The notes under the pieces are model-generated. The model was given only the letters and a program-made list of their open reading frames with translations, ran no database searches and was not told the origin of the DNA. A program made the translations under genes and the position numbers. DNA of 64,000 nt from Dyella subtropica (lineage in GTDB: Bacteria; Pseudomonadota; Gammaproteobacteria; Xanthomonadales; Rhodanobacteraceae), in contig NZ_JAPDPD010000017.1 in the NCBI RefSeq assembly GCF_026283965.1, positions 1 to 64,000 on the forward strand. Reading direction: 5' to 3'. Below are positions 1 to 9,013 of the stretch, piece by piece (the first letter of the stretch is position 1; every line of letters starts with the position of its first letter).

Positions 1-72
1 CGCGCAGGTCGCCGCCGCGCTGTCTAGACAGACGTCCAGTCTGCCGTCGCCATCGCAACGGCGACCTGCGCG
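1..72. other. 13-bp inverted repeat enclosing a structured stretch
   Basis: The first 13 bases (CGCGCAGGTCGCC) are the exact reverse complement of positions 60-72, enclosing 46 bases that hold a smaller hairpin (CAGAC/GTCTG near 30-43). The right arm is followed by AAAACAGC. It may be the end of a structured RNA or a terminator of a gene outside the window. The rest of 73-190 holds no recognisable signal apart from the ndh ribosome-binding site. Confidence 0.4.
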
Positions 73-190
73 AAAACAGCAACGGTGACGCCTGCGCGGA
101 ATAAATCAGAGGGTCCTTAAGTGACTGCCTCTATCATTGGTGCGCTCCGTCCCCAATATCCACGGAAGCCTCCACACTTCGAGGTAGCTC

Positions 191-1546
191 ATGGTAGATA
201 CCGATGTAAGGCCGCCCGATCCGCTACAACCGGATACACGACAACCCGATCCACAACAACCTGATCCACGACAGCATGTAGTGATCCTTGGCGGCGGTTT
301 CGGTGGCATCGCTGCCGCCCGCCAGCTCGACGACCCGTCGATCCGCGTCACCTTGATCGACCGGCGCAACCATCATCTGTTCCAACCCCTGCTCTATCAG
401 GTCGCCACCGCAGGGCTCTCCGCCCCCTCCATCGCCGCACCGTTGCGACAGATCCTGCGCAAGCAGCGCAATGCGACCGTGCTGCTCGATGAAGCGGTCG
501 ACATCGACCTCGATCAACGCCGCGTGCAGCTCGCACACGGCACGCTGGACTATGACTTCCTGATCGTCGCCACCGGCGCCACGCACGCTTATTTCGGGCA
601 CGACGATTGGGCACGCTACGCACCCGGCCTGAAGACGCTGGACGATGCCTTCACCATTCGTCGTCGCGTATTGCTCGCCTTCGAACACGCCGAGCGCGAG
701 GACGATCCGGCGCGCCGCCAAGCCTGGCTCAACTTCGTCGTGGTCGGCGGCGGCGCCACCGGTGTGGAACTGGCCGGCACCTTGGCCGAGATCGCCCGCC
801 ACACGCTGCCGCGCGAGTTCCGCCGCAGCGATCCGCGTCGCGCCAATGTGCTGCTGGTGGAAGCCGGCCCGCGTCTGCTGCCGGCCTTCGCGCCCGATCT
901 ATCGGAGAAGGCGCGTCGACAGCTGGAACGATTGGGCGTGGAAGTACGCACCGGTACCGCCGTCACTGCCATCGACGGCGACGGCGTGACACTGGGCGAC
1001 CAGCCCCTGCCCGCACGAACCGTGCTATGGGCAGCCGGTGTCGCCGCCTCGCCACTCGGCCAGAAACTGCATATGCCGCTGGATCGCGCCGGCCGCGTGC
1101 AGGTCACGCCCGAACTCAACCTGCCGCATCATCCCGAGGTCTTCGTGGTGGGCGATCTCGCCAGCGCCAGCCAGTCCGACGGCAAACCCGTGCCCGGCGT
1201 GGCGCCCGCCGCCAAGCAGATGGGGCGCCATGCGGCCTTGCGCATTCTGGCGCGGCTGCGCGGCGATAAGGCGGCCCAGCCATTCCGCTATCGCGACGAT
1301 GGCGCGCTGGCCACCATCGGCCGCATGGCCGCCGTCGCGCAGTTTGGACGAGTGAAGTTTTCCGGCCTGTTCGCCTGGTGGGTGTGGCTGGTCGCCCACG
1401 TGTACTTCCTGATTGGTTTTCGCAACCGGCTGGTGGTGCTGTTGGATTGGGCTTGGGCGTACTGGACCTATCAACGCCATGCACGCATCGTCACTGGCTC
1501 CGATGAGCTGCATGGCAAGGGCGAAGCCTTGCCGGATGAGGTCTAG
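191..1546 (+). CDS. ndh: Type II NADH dehydrogenase (NAD(P)/FAD-dependent oxidoreductase)
   Basis: This is a non-proton-pumping respiratory NADH:quinone oxidoreductase of 451 residues. Two Rossmann dinucleotide motifs are visible: GGGFGG at about 34-39 (FAD) and GGGATG at about 186-191 (NADH). A hydrophobic, Trp-rich C-terminal segment from about 395 ([17 protein letters not shown]) is the membrane anchor typical of NDH-2, so it should sit on the inner face of the cytoplasmic membrane and feed electrons to the quinone pool. The ATG at 191 has GAGG six bases upstream. Residues 9-28 before the FAD motif are four imperfect PDxxQ pentapeptides encoded by a 15-bp tandem repeat, an unusual extension. 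The stop lies two bases before an ATG that could start transaldolase, suggesting co-transcription. Confidence 0.9.
   Translation: MVDTDVRPPDPLQPDTRQPDPQQPDPRQHVVILGGGFGGIAAARQLDDPSIRVTLIDRRNHHLFQPLLYQVATAGLSAPSIAAPLRQILRKQRNATVLLDEAVDIDLDQRRVQLAHGTLDYDFLIVATGATHAYFGHDDWARYAPGLKTLDDAFTIRRRVLLAFEHAEREDDPARRQAWLNFVVVGGGATGVELAGTLAEIARHTLPREFRRSDPRRANVLLVEAGPRLLPAFAPDLSEKARRQLERLGVEVRTGTAVTAIDGDGVTLGDQPLPARTVLWAAGVAASPLGQKLHMPLDRAGRVQVTPELNLPHHPEVFVVGDLASASQSDGKPVPGVAPAAKQMGRHAALRILARLRGDKAAQPFRYRDDGALATIGRMAAVAQFGRVKFSGLFAWWVWLVAHVYFLIGFRNRLVVLLDWAWAYWTYQRHARIVTGSDELHGKGEALPDEV
215..274 (+). repeat. Four 15-bp tandem coding repeats in ndh
   Basis: Units at 215-229, 230-244, 245-259 and 260-274 fit the pattern CCn-GAT-nCr-CnA-CAr loosely and encode [15 protein letters not shown] and PDPRQ. 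They lie just before the FAD-binding motif of the NADH dehydrogenase. The in-frame unit length means copy number could change without breaking the gene. Confidence 0.75.
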
Positions 1547-1584
1547 CCATGAAGAATCCACCGTTCCCCTCGAAGGATTCCGCC

Positions 1585-2538
1585 GTGTCTTCCCAGCTCG
1601 AACAACTGCGCCAATACACCACCGTGGTCGCCGACACCGGCGACATCGAAGCGATCGCCCGCTATCGCCCGGTGGATGCCACCACCAATCCTTCGCTGCT
1701 GTTGAAAGCGACCGAGCTGCCGGCCTATGCGCCACTGATCGATGAGGCGGTGCGGTGGGCCAAGGCGCAGAGTGGGTCGCGTGAGCAGCAGTTGATCGAC
1801 GCTGGCGATCACTTGGCCGTGGCGGTGGGCCGCAAGATCGTCGAACTGGTGCCCGGCCGCGTTTCCACCGAAGTGGATGCGCGCCTATCGTTCGACACCA
1901 ACGCCACCATCGCCAAGGCCGAGCGTCTGATCGGCCTGTATGAAGAGGCCGGTGTGCAACGCGACCGTATCCTGATCAAGATCGCTTCCACCTGGGAAGG
2001 CATCCGCGCCGCCAAGTTGCTGGAACGTCGCGGCATCCAGTGCAACCTCACCCTGCTGTTCTCGTTCGAGCAGGCGGTGGCTTGTGCCGAGGCCGGTGTG
2101 TTCCTGATCTCACCCTTCGTCGGTCGCATCATGGATTGGTACGTGGCCAACACCTCCACTAAGAGCTATGCGCCGGACGAGGATCCGGGCGTACTCTCCG
2201 TGCGCCGCATCTATGCCTGGTACAAACGCCACGGCTTCGACACGGTGGTGATGGGCGCGAGCTTCCGCAACATCGGCCAGATCCAGGCATTGGCAGGCTG
2301 CGATCGACTCACCATCAGCCCGGATCTGCTGGAAAAGCTTGAAGCAAATCAGGATGTGCTGCCGCGCGTGCTGCAGGACGACGGCAGACGCGAAGAGAAA
2401 ATCGCGCCGATCAGCGAGCCTGCGTTCCGCTGGGGTCATAACGAAGACGCCATGGCGACCGACAAGCTAGCTGATGGCATCCGCAAGTTTGCTGCCGATC
2501 AGCGCAAGCTGGAGACGCTATTGGCGGCAAAACTCTAG
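1585..2538 (+). CDS. tal: Transaldolase
   Basis: Pentose-phosphate enzyme moving a dihydroxyacetone unit between sedoheptulose-7-P/fructose-6-P and erythrose-4-P/glyceraldehyde-3-P; cytoplasmic. I chose the GTG at 1585. It has AAGGA seven bases upstream, gives 317 residues like E. coli TalB, and puts the Schiff-base lysine of [12 protein letters not shown] at residue 132, the same number as in TalB. The family motifs [10 protein letters not shown] and CNLTLLFSF are also present. An in-frame ATG at 1549 with its own GAGG would add 12 residues ([12 protein letters not shown]) and is two bases after the ndh stop, so two starts are possible. The gene is convergent with the efflux operon. Confidence 0.95.
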   Translation: MSSQLEQLRQYTTVVADTGDIEAIARYRPVDATTNPSLLLKATELPAYAPLIDEAVRWAKAQSGSREQQLIDAGDHLAVAVGRKIVELVPGRVSTEVDARLSFDTNATIAKAERLIGLYEEAGVQRDRILIKIASTWEGIRAAKLLERRGIQCNLTLLFSFEQAVACAEAGVFLISPFVGRIMDWYVANTSTKSYAPDEDPGVLSVRRIYAWYKRHGFDTVVMGASFRNIGQIQALAGCDRLTISPDLLEKLEANQDVLPRVLQDDGRREEKIAPISEPAFRWGHNEDAMATDKLADGIRKFAADQRKLETLLAAKL

Positions 2539-2546
2539 AGGGATAT

Positions 2547-2589
2547 GAGGAACGAGAAACGAGGGGTACAAACTCGTTTCTCATTCCTC
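2547..2589. terminator. Hairpin between convergent tal and efflux operon
   Basis: A 17-bp stem with one mismatch (arms 2547-2563 and 2573-2589) and a 9-base loop lies between the transaldolase stop and the stop of the outer-membrane factor. No long U-tract follows on either strand, but the position between convergent genes suits a bidirectional terminator. Confidence 0.6.
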
Positions 2590-2594
2590 TCCAC

Positions 2595-4040
2595 TTATTT
2601 CTCGGCCGTCGTCTCGTCTGCGCGCCACCCACCACCCAGCGCCCGCACCAACTGCACGCTGGCACGCAACTGCCGCGTATCCAGATCGAGCAGACTGCGT
2701 TGCGCGTCAAGCGACACCGTCTGCGCCTGCACCACGTCGAGATAACCCACCGCGCCCTGCTTATAGCGATCCATCGCCAGATCCAGCGAGCGTGTCGCCG
2801 CTTCGGCAGCATCCTTTTGATCCGAACGCGCTGAGCCGTAGTGATCCAGTTGCGCGAGGCTGTCTTCCACCTGCTGGAAGGCGGTAAGTACCACGCCGCG
2901 ATAATGCGCACCCGCTTCGTCGGTCGCCGCCTTCGCCGCTTCCACACTCGCCTTGCGGCGACCACCGTCGAACACATTGAGGAGCAAGCTTGGCCCGATC
3001 GCCCAGAAGCGATTCGGCGCGGCAAGCAGGCCCGCATATTCGGCGCTCTGAAAGCCGCCCAGCGCACTCAAGTTCAGTGACGGGAAGTACGCCGCCCGTG
3101 CCACGCCGATGCGTGCGTTCGCAGCCGCCGTGCGCCGCTCTGCTGCGGCGACATCAGGGCGACGTTCCAACAAGGTGGACGGCAGACTGACCGGCACCGT
3201 CGGCAACGGCAGTGTTTTCGTCTCTGGCGCCAGGCTGAACTTAGAGGCGGATTCGCCGACCAGCACGGCGATCGCATGCTCGACCATGGCACGTTGCGCC
3301 TGAGTCTGCGAACCCATCGACTTAGCCGAAGACAGCTGCGTTTGCGCACGCGCCACGTCCAGCCCCGAGGCAATGCCACCAGCGTGTCGCGTCTGCGTCA
3401 GCTGCAATGCTTTTTCGTACGCGGCGATACTTTCCTGCAGCAGCTTGATCTGCTGATCCAGTCCGCGCAGCACGATGTAGTTGTCGGCCAGCTGCGCCTG
3501 CAAACTCAAACGCGCGGAAGCGAGGTCGGCGGCCGCAGCCAGTGCATCGTCTTTGCCAGCCTCAACGGTGTTGCGCACGCGGCCCCATAGATCCAGCTCG
3601 TAGTCGACCTGGGCACCCAGCGTGTAGCTGTTGTAATTGGCCGAGGACGTGGCGCCACGCAACGGCCTGGTCTCCGATTGCCGGTCACGCTGCGCGTTAC
3701 CACTCGCGCCGATTTGCGGGAACAACCCCGCACGCGCCTGCATGCTGTACGTCTGCGCCTGCTGATAGTGCGCCAGTGCGGCGGCGAGATCGGCGTTGTT
3801 GTGGAGCAGGCGCTGCTGCAATTGATCGAGCTGTGCGTCACCGTAGAGCGTCCACCAAGCGTCGCGCGGCAACTGGTCTGCCGGCTGCGCTTCGACCCAA
3901 CCCTTGCCAAGCGCGGAGCCGTGCTCCTGGTACTGCTCCGCTACCGGCACCTGCGGCGTTTTGTAGGCCGGCGCCAGCGAGCAACCGCTCAGGGTGACTG
4001 CCAGTGCGAACGTCAGCGCACGCTCAGGCCTGCTTTTCAT
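2595..4040 (-). CDS. RND efflux outer-membrane factor lipoprotein (OprM/NodT family)
   Basis: TolC-like channel lipoprotein, 481 residues, the exit duct of the tripartite pump encoded upstream. The chosen start (ATG ending at 4040) gives a lipoprotein signal with lipobox LSGC, cysteine at residue 20, and has an AAAGAG Shine-Dalgarno seven bases upstream; a second ATG lies six bases earlier at 4046. The body has the two repeated long-helix OEP domains with Ala/Gln-rich coiled coils (for example DLAAALAHYQQAQTYSMQARAGLFPQI and ALGGFQSAEYAGL). Its start overlaps the end of the adaptor gene by 17 bases, so translation is probably coupled. The substrate cannot be told from sequence. Confidence 0.9.
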   Translation of the reverse strand: MKSRPERALTFALAVTLSGCSLAPAYKTPQVPVAEQYQEHGSALGKGWVEAQPADQLPRDAWWTLYGDAQLDQLQQRLLHNNADLAAALAHYQQAQTYSMQARAGLFPQIGASGNAQRDRQSETRPLRGATSSANYNSYTLGAQVDYELDLWGRVRNTVEAGKDDALAAAADLASARLSLQAQLADNYIVLRGLDQQIKLLQESIAAYEKALQLTQTRHAGGIASGLDVARAQTQLSSAKSMGSQTQAQRAMVEHAIAVLVGESASKFSLAPETKTLPLPTVPVSLPSTLLERRPDVAAAERRTAAANARIGVARAAYFPSLNLSALGGFQSAEYAGLLAAPNRFWAIGPSLLLNVFDGGRRKASVEAAKAATDEAGAHYRGVVLTAFQQVEDSLAQLDHYGSARSDQKDAAEAATRSLDLAMDRYKQGAVGYLDVVQAQTVSLDAQRSLLDLDTRQLRASVQLVRALGGGWRADETTAEK

Positions 4041-5229
4041 TGCCATGCTCTTTGGCCTTGGCCAATTCGGTCGCTGGGGAGGTCTGTACGTGATCGCCAT
4101 CGGCGAGGCCGTCTGGCGGGCTTTCGATCACGCGATCGTCTTCGCCGAGGCCCGAGCCGATCTCCACCGACTTGCCGTAGTCGCGCGAGATGGTGACCTT
4201 CTTGAACAACACTTTGCCGTCCGTGCCCAGCGTCGCAACGCGCGGCCCATGATCGTCGAAGATCAACGCACTGGCCGGTATACGCAGCGCGGTAACGTCA
4301 GCCGGGCGATCCAGCTTCACACTGGCAAAACTACCAGGCATCAGTTTGCCATCGGCATTGTCTGCAGCGAGCTGAATCAGCGTGGTGCCGGACTCGGCAT
4401 TCACTGCGCCCGCCGATGCCTCAACCCTGGCCTGGAACGTGCGCCCTGGATACTCCGGCACCGTGAGCTGGGCGATGGCACCGGGCTTAATCAATGGCGC
4501 GTAGTTCTGCGGAACGCGCACGTATACGCGCAGCTTGCGCATGTCGGAGACCACGAACAGCTCCGGGCCACTGCCGCTACCAGCATTGATCAGTGCGCCC
4601 ACGTCGGTTTCGCGCGCGGTCACCACACCATCGAACGGAGCCACGATGCGGGCAAAACCCTTCATCGCCTCGATGCGGTCCAGGTTGGCCTTCGCCGCTT
4701 TGGCGATCGCCTGTTTTGCGGTGTAGTCGCCGTTCTTCTCGTCCACTTCCTGGCGCGACACTGAGTCGGAACCGAGCATCGCCTGCCAGCGCTTGGCCGT
4801 CGTGGCGGCGAGTGCGGCGTTCGCTTCGGCACTGGCGAGGTCGGCCTTGGCCTGCAGCAGTTGTTGATCGAGATCGGGCGTTTCGATTTCCGCCAACAGC
4901 TGGCCGGCCTTCACCGGCGCACCGATATCGACCTTCCAGGATTTCAGGTAACCACTGACGCGCGCGTAGATCGGCGCACGCGAATAGGCTTCCAGACGGC
5001 CGGGCAAATCCAGCGAGGAACCTCTATCGCTGCGCTCCGCCGCCACCACGCTGACCGTGGGCACGGCGTGTGCCTCGGTCCAGCTTCTGAGCTTGCGCGC
5101 GTCGTTGGCGCGAGTGGCGACGCCGCTCACCGCCACGACGACGATGACGATGACGATGATTGCGACCCACCCGGCGCGCTTCATGCGACGCGGAGAGATG
5201 GGGGTGGGCTTGTGGGTATCAGGCAACAT
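4024..5229 (-). CDS. RND efflux periplasmic adaptor (membrane fusion protein)
   Basis: HlyD/AcrA-type adaptor of 401 residues that bridges the inner-membrane pump and the outer-membrane channel. One N-terminal membrane anchor (about 18-37, a run of I/V residues) is followed by the barrel-sandwich/lipoyl half-motifs (PIYARVSGYLKSWKVDIGAPVKAGQLLAEI ... IVAPFDGVVTARETDVGALI, a hyphen-free paraphrase of two short segments), an alpha-hairpin between them and a beta-barrel domain. There is no lipobox. The ATG ending at 5229 has CGGAGAG upstream and overlaps the pump stop by 11 bases, so the three genes form one coupled operon. Confidence 0.9.
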   Translation of the reverse strand: MLPDTHKPTPISPRRMKRAGWVAIIVIVIVVVAVSGVATRANDARKLRSWTEAHAVPTVSVVAAERSDRGSSLDLPGRLEAYSRAPIYARVSGYLKSWKVDIGAPVKAGQLLAEIETPDLDQQLLQAKADLASAEANAALAATTAKRWQAMLGSDSVSRQEVDEKNGDYTAKQAIAKAAKANLDRIEAMKGFARIVAPFDGVVTARETDVGALINAGSGSGPELFVVSDMRKLRVYVRVPQNYAPLIKPGAIAQLTVPEYPGRTFQARVEASAGAVNAESGTTLIQLAADNADGKLMPGSFASVKLDRPADVTALRIPASALIFDDHGPRVATLGTDGKVLFKKVTISRDYGKSVEIGSGLGEDDRVIESPPDGLADGDHVQTSPATELAKAKEHGNEKQA

Positions 5230-8200
5230 GGGCGGGCTCTCCGGAAGCAAGTGCCGGGGCAGATGCGCGGCCATGCCGCGCGTGAATGATGCGGAACACT
5301 ACGGGTACGAAGAACAGAGTGGCGACGGTGGCGAAGATCAGGCCGCCGATCACGGCGCGGCCGAGCGGCGCGTTCTGCTCGCCGCCCTCGCCCATGCCCA
5401 ACGCCATCGGCGCCATGCCGATGATCATCGCCAGCGCCGTCATCAGCACCGGGCGGAGGCGCACGAAACCAGCCTCCAGAGCAGCCTGATGTGCGTCGCC
5501 ATGTTCGGCCAGACGCTCGCGGCAGAAGCTCACCACCAGAATCGAGTTGGCCGTGGCCACACCCATACACATGATGGCGCCCGTAAGCGCGGGCACCGAC
5601 AGCGTGGTGTGCGTGGCGAACAGCATCCACACGATGCCGGCCAGCGCGGCGGGCAGCGCGGTGATGATCACGAACGGATCGCTCCACGACTGGAAGTTCA
5701 CCACGATCAACAGGTAGATCAGCACCACCGCACCGAGCAGGCCGAAGATCAGGCCGGAGAAGGCGCTGTTCATGGTCTGCACCTGGCCCAGCAGTGCAGT
5801 GGACGAGCCCTTCGGCAGATCCTTGGCGTGCGCGTCGACGATCTTCTGGATGTCTGCAGCCACTGCGCCAAGATCACGCCCTTGCGTGGTGGCGAAAATC
5901 TGCACCATTGGCTGGATGTTGTACTGGCTCACTACCGCATTGCTGGCGCCACGCGTCATGGTGGAGAGACCGCCGAGGATTTGCGACTGGCCGCCGCCGC
6001 TCGACGTCACTGGCAGGTTCTCCAGCGCGGATAGCGAATCGAGTTTGTACTGCGGCGTCTGCATCACGATGGGGTAAGAAATTTGGTTCACCGGGTTCAG
6101 CCAGAACGTCGGCGCCACCTGGCTGGAGCCCGCCAGGTTCACCACCAGGCTGTTGGAGACGTCGCGTTGGGTGACACCGAGCAACTGTGCCCGCGTGCGA
6201 TCCACATCGATCGCGAAGGTCGGATTCGACTGCGACTGCTGGATGCGCGCGTCGGCCACGCCCGGCACGCGCCGGATCTCGCGCAACAACTGATTGGCGA
6301 AGGCGAAGTTCTTCGGCAGGTTGTTGCCGCGGATCTGTAGGTCGATCGGCGCGGGCGAGCCGAAGTTGAGGATCTGGCTGATGATGTCCGCCGGCGGGAA
6401 CGAGAAGGTCACACCGGGAAATTCGCGCGGCAGCCGTTCGCGCATCTCGCGCACATATTCTGCCGTGGGGCGATGGCCTTCCTTTAGCGAGAGCTGGATA
6501 TCACCGTCCCACGAACCCGTAATGCCGGTGTTGTTGTATACCGTGTTGATGCCACTGATGGACTGGCCGATGTTATCCACCACCGTGCCCAGCTCATCCG
6601 GTGGAATGATGCGCCGGATCGAGGCCTGCACATTGGCGAACAACGTCGCGCTTTCTTCAACGCGCGTACCGACCGGCGCACGCACGTGCAACAGGATCTG
6701 GCCGGCATCCACCGACGGGAAGAAGTTGCGCCCGAGGAACGGCACCAGTGCGAACGAAAGCACGATGAAACTAAGGAAGCCCACCACGAACACGCGTCGG
6801 TGTTCGAGCGCCATCGCCAACAGACCGTGATACACCGAACGCACCTGCTCGAAACGCGCCTCGAAACCACGCTGGAAACGCACCAGCGGATTACGCGACG
6901 GCGGCAGCACAGCGTTGTTGCCGTGCTCGTCGGTATGCGGCGCATGGGGCTTCAACAGGTATTTCGCCATCGTCGGCACCAGCGTGCGCGACAGGATGTA
7001 CGAGCAGACCATGGCGAACATCACCGCCTCGGCCATCGGCACGAACAGATAGCGCGCCACGCCCTTGAGAAAGAACATCGGCACGAACACGATGCAGATG
7101 CAAAGCAGCGATACGAACGCGGGTGTCGCGATCTGCTGCGCGCCATCCAGGATCGCGGTTTCCACATCCTTGCCCTGTTCGAGATGCCAGTTGATGTTCT
7201 CGATGGCCACTGTGGCCTCGTCCACCAGGATGCCCACTGCCAGCGCCAGGCCACCCAGGGTCATGATGTTCATGGTCTCGCCCACCGCCGACAGCGCCGC
7301 GATGGAGCCCAGGATCGCCAGTGGGATCGAGGTGGCGATGATGACGCTGGAACGCCAGCTACCGAGGAACAGCAGGACCATCAGGCTGGTCAGCGCCGCC
7401 GCGATGATGCCCTCCTTCGCTACACCGCTGATCGCCGCGCGCACGAACATCGACTGGTCGCCGATCGGCGCGATCTCCAGCGCATCGGGGAACGAGTCTT
7501 TTGCAGCCGCGAGCTTCTGTTTCACGCCTTCGACGATCGCCAGCGTGGAAGCCGAACCGTTCTTCAGCACCGTCATCAGCACCGAACGGCCGCCGTCCAC
7601 ATGCACGATATTGGTCTGTGGCGGGTTGCCATCGCGCACATGGGCTACATCGCGGATGTAGACCGTGGTGCCATTCACCGTCCTTACCGGCAGGTCGCCC
7701 AGCGCGTTGATGTCCGACGGCGCGTTGTTGAGCTGCAAGGTGTATTCGTAGGAACCGATCTTCTGCGTACCGACGGGCACGATCAGGTTCTGCGCGGCCA
7801 GTGCATTGGCCACGTCCTGCGCCGACAGCCCTCGCGCCTGCAAGGCGGCCGAATCGATATCGATCTGCACCTGGCGCGTCTTGCCGCCGAACGGATACGG
7901 GATCGACGCACCCGCCACCGTGGTCAGCACCGGGCGCACCGCATTGATGGCGAGGTCACCCAGGTTTTGCTCGCTAAGGCCCTTACCGGACAGCGCGAGC
8001 TGAATGATGGGAACGGTGGATGCGTTGTAGTTGAGGATCAGCGGTGGCGTGATGCCCGGCGGCATCTGCCGTAGCATGGTCTGCGCAACCGCGGTCACCT
8101 GTGCGTTTGCGGTGGCTATATCGACCGTGGGCTGGAAGAAGATCTTGATCACACCGAAGCCCGCGATGGACTGCGCCTCGATGTGCTCCACGTCATTCAC

Positions 8201-8425
8201 TGTGGTGGTCAGCACGCGCTGGAACGGTGAAGTGATGCGCCCCGCCATCTGATCCGGCGGCAAGCCGGTGTACTGCCACACCACGCTGATCACCGGAATC
8301 TTGATTTCCGGAAAAATATCCGTCGGCGTCCGCATCGCGGCCAGCGGGCCGATGATGAGGATCAGCAGTGCGAGAACAACAAAGGTATAGGGCTTCGAAA
8401 GCGCGACCCGGACGATGCCAAGCAT
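5219..8425 (-). CDS. RND efflux pump, inner-membrane permease
   Basis: Proton-driven transporter of 1,068 residues in the AcrB/HAE-like superfamily. The first transmembrane segment (YTFVVLALLILIIGPLAA) follows the start MLGIVRVALSKP, and the next stretch TPTDIFPEI-PVISVVWQY is diagnostic of the family. A transmembrane motif GILVDEATVAIENI carries the acidic residues of the proton relay; DE replaces the usual DD of HAE pumps. It is the first gene of the operon, with adaptor and outer-membrane factor downstream; most RND operons instead begin with the adaptor. Start ATG at 8425; a longer reading to 8485 lacks family support. Substrate unknown. Confidence 0.9.
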   Translation of the reverse strand: MLGIVRVALSKPYTFVVLALLILIIGPLAAMRTPTDIFPEIKIPVISVVWQYTGLPPDQMAGRITSPFQRVLTTTVNDVEHIEAQSIAGFGVIKIFFQPTVDIATANAQVTAVAQTMLRQMPPGITPPLILNYNASTVPIIQLALSGKGLSEQNLGDLAINAVRPVLTTVAGASIPYPFGGKTRQVQIDIDSAALQARGLSAQDVANALAAQNLIVPVGTQKIGSYEYTLQLNNAPSDINALGDLPVRTVNGTTVYIRDVAHVRDGNPPQTNIVHVDGGRSVLMTVLKNGSASTLAIVEGVKQKLAAAKDSFPDALEIAPIGDQSMFVRAAISGVAKEGIIAAALTSLMVLLFLGSWRSSVIIATSIPLAILGSIAALSAVGETMNIMTLGGLALAVGILVDEATVAIENINWHLEQGKDVETAILDGAQQIATPAFVSLLCICIVFVPMFFLKGVARYLFVPMAEAVMFAMVCSYILSRTLVPTMAKYLLKPHAPHTDEHGNNAVLPPSRNPLVRFQRGFEARFEQVRSVYHGLLAMALEHRRVFVVGFLSFIVLSFALVPFLGRNFFPSVDAGQILLHVRAPVGTRVEESATLFANVQASIRRIIPPDELGTVVDNIGQSISGINTVYNNTGITGSWDGDIQLSLKEGHRPTAEYVREMRERLPREFPGVTFSFPPADIISQILNFGSPAPIDLQIRGNNLPKNFAFANQLLREIRRVPGVADARIQQSQSNPTFAIDVDRTRAQLLGVTQRDVSNSLVVNLAGSSQVAPTFWLNPVNQISYPIVMQTPQYKLDSLSALENLPVTSSGGGQSQILGGLSTMTRGASNAVVSQYNIQPMVQIFATTQGRDLGAVAADIQKIVDAHAKDLPKGSSTALLGQVQTMNSAFSGLIFGLLGAVVLIYLLIVVNFQSWSDPFVIITALPAALAGIVWMLFATHTTLSVPALTGAIMCMGVATANSILVVSFCRERLAEHGDAHQAALEAGFVRLRPVLMTALAMIIGMAPMALGMGEGGEQNAPLGRAVIGGLIFATVATLFFVPVVFRIIHARHGRASAPALASGEPAHVA

Positions 8426-8784
8426 GCGGGGACTCCGTGCGCGAATTGTGATGCAGGAATTTTCGCACGCACACGCCGTGCTCAACCGGCCGGATGGATG
8501 AAGATATTTTCATCTTGGCCGTCGAAGAATCACGTTGATCAGCAAACACCGCATGGGTGTTGGTTTTTGGGGATCGTCGTGACTTATGACACCCCACTGC
8601 AAGAAAGCCGTGGAACATCTCACGTCGACATGGAGCTCTTTTTTCACCCCATCTGGATATGACCACCTCCCGATGAGCGAGGGTTTGCTTTTGATCTTTG
8701 CGAAGCCATTGACCGGCTCCCAGCGGGCCAAACCCTTTGCTAGAGCCATGATGGGGTGTTGCACTCGGTCATTGAAACCGCCTT

Positions 8785-8965
8785 ACTTTTCTCTGGTCAA
8801 ACAGAGAAAAGTGATTCGAACCTCGGCAGCGGTTCGAAAGCCCGCGGCAGGCGAGCCAGGTCGCGACAACGTGAACATTGAAGCGGCAACACCACAGGAT
8901 CTCAGCCTACGCCGAGGTGCCGAAATAGAAGCGGTATCGCAAGCACCCGCCCCTCACCCCAACCA
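8785..8965. repeat. Dispersed multi-hairpin repeat, copy 1
   Basis: Starts with an 11-bp perfect stem (ACTTTTCTCTG at 8785-8795, CAGAGAAAAGT at 8802-8812) with a GTCAAA-type loop, followed by AAGCCCGCGGCAGGCGAGCC, GCGACAAC, GAACAT, a CCTACGCCG segment and CCCCTCACCCCAACC. The same ordered landmarks occur at 43790-43975, so this is a dispersed family and not unique intergenic DNA. Confidence 0.7.
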
Positions 8966-9000
8966 TCTCCCCCGTGCACAAATGGGTGAACGGGGACGAG
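8966..9000. repeat. C-rich hairpin repeat (CTCCCCCGTGCAC family)
   Basis: Imperfect inverted repeat TCTCCCCCGTGCAC / GTGAACGGGGACGAG just downstream of the sensor kinase stop. Related hairpins occur at 25612-25645 and 50555-50588, each next to a gene end, so the element may act as a terminator-like or mRNA-end structure. Confidence 0.6.
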
Positions 9001-9013
9001 GGAGCCAAGAGCG

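Larger units (their letters stand above)
8426..9013. other. Intergenic region with repeat elements
   Basis: This 588-base gap between the efflux operon start and the end of the sensor kinase gene on the same strand has no convincing gene. It should hold the efflux promoter near 8430-8560 (an AT-rich stretch GATATTTTCATC lies at about 8501-8513). From about 8650 it carries a dispersed repeat also found near 43.8 kb and a C/G-rich hairpin at 8966-9000. Open frames across it coincide with the repeat and are not supported as genes. Confidence 0.6.

Noticed and set aside
215-274. Short regular repeats, considered as a CRISPR array
   Set aside because: Units are 15 bp with no spacers and lie in frame in a gene.
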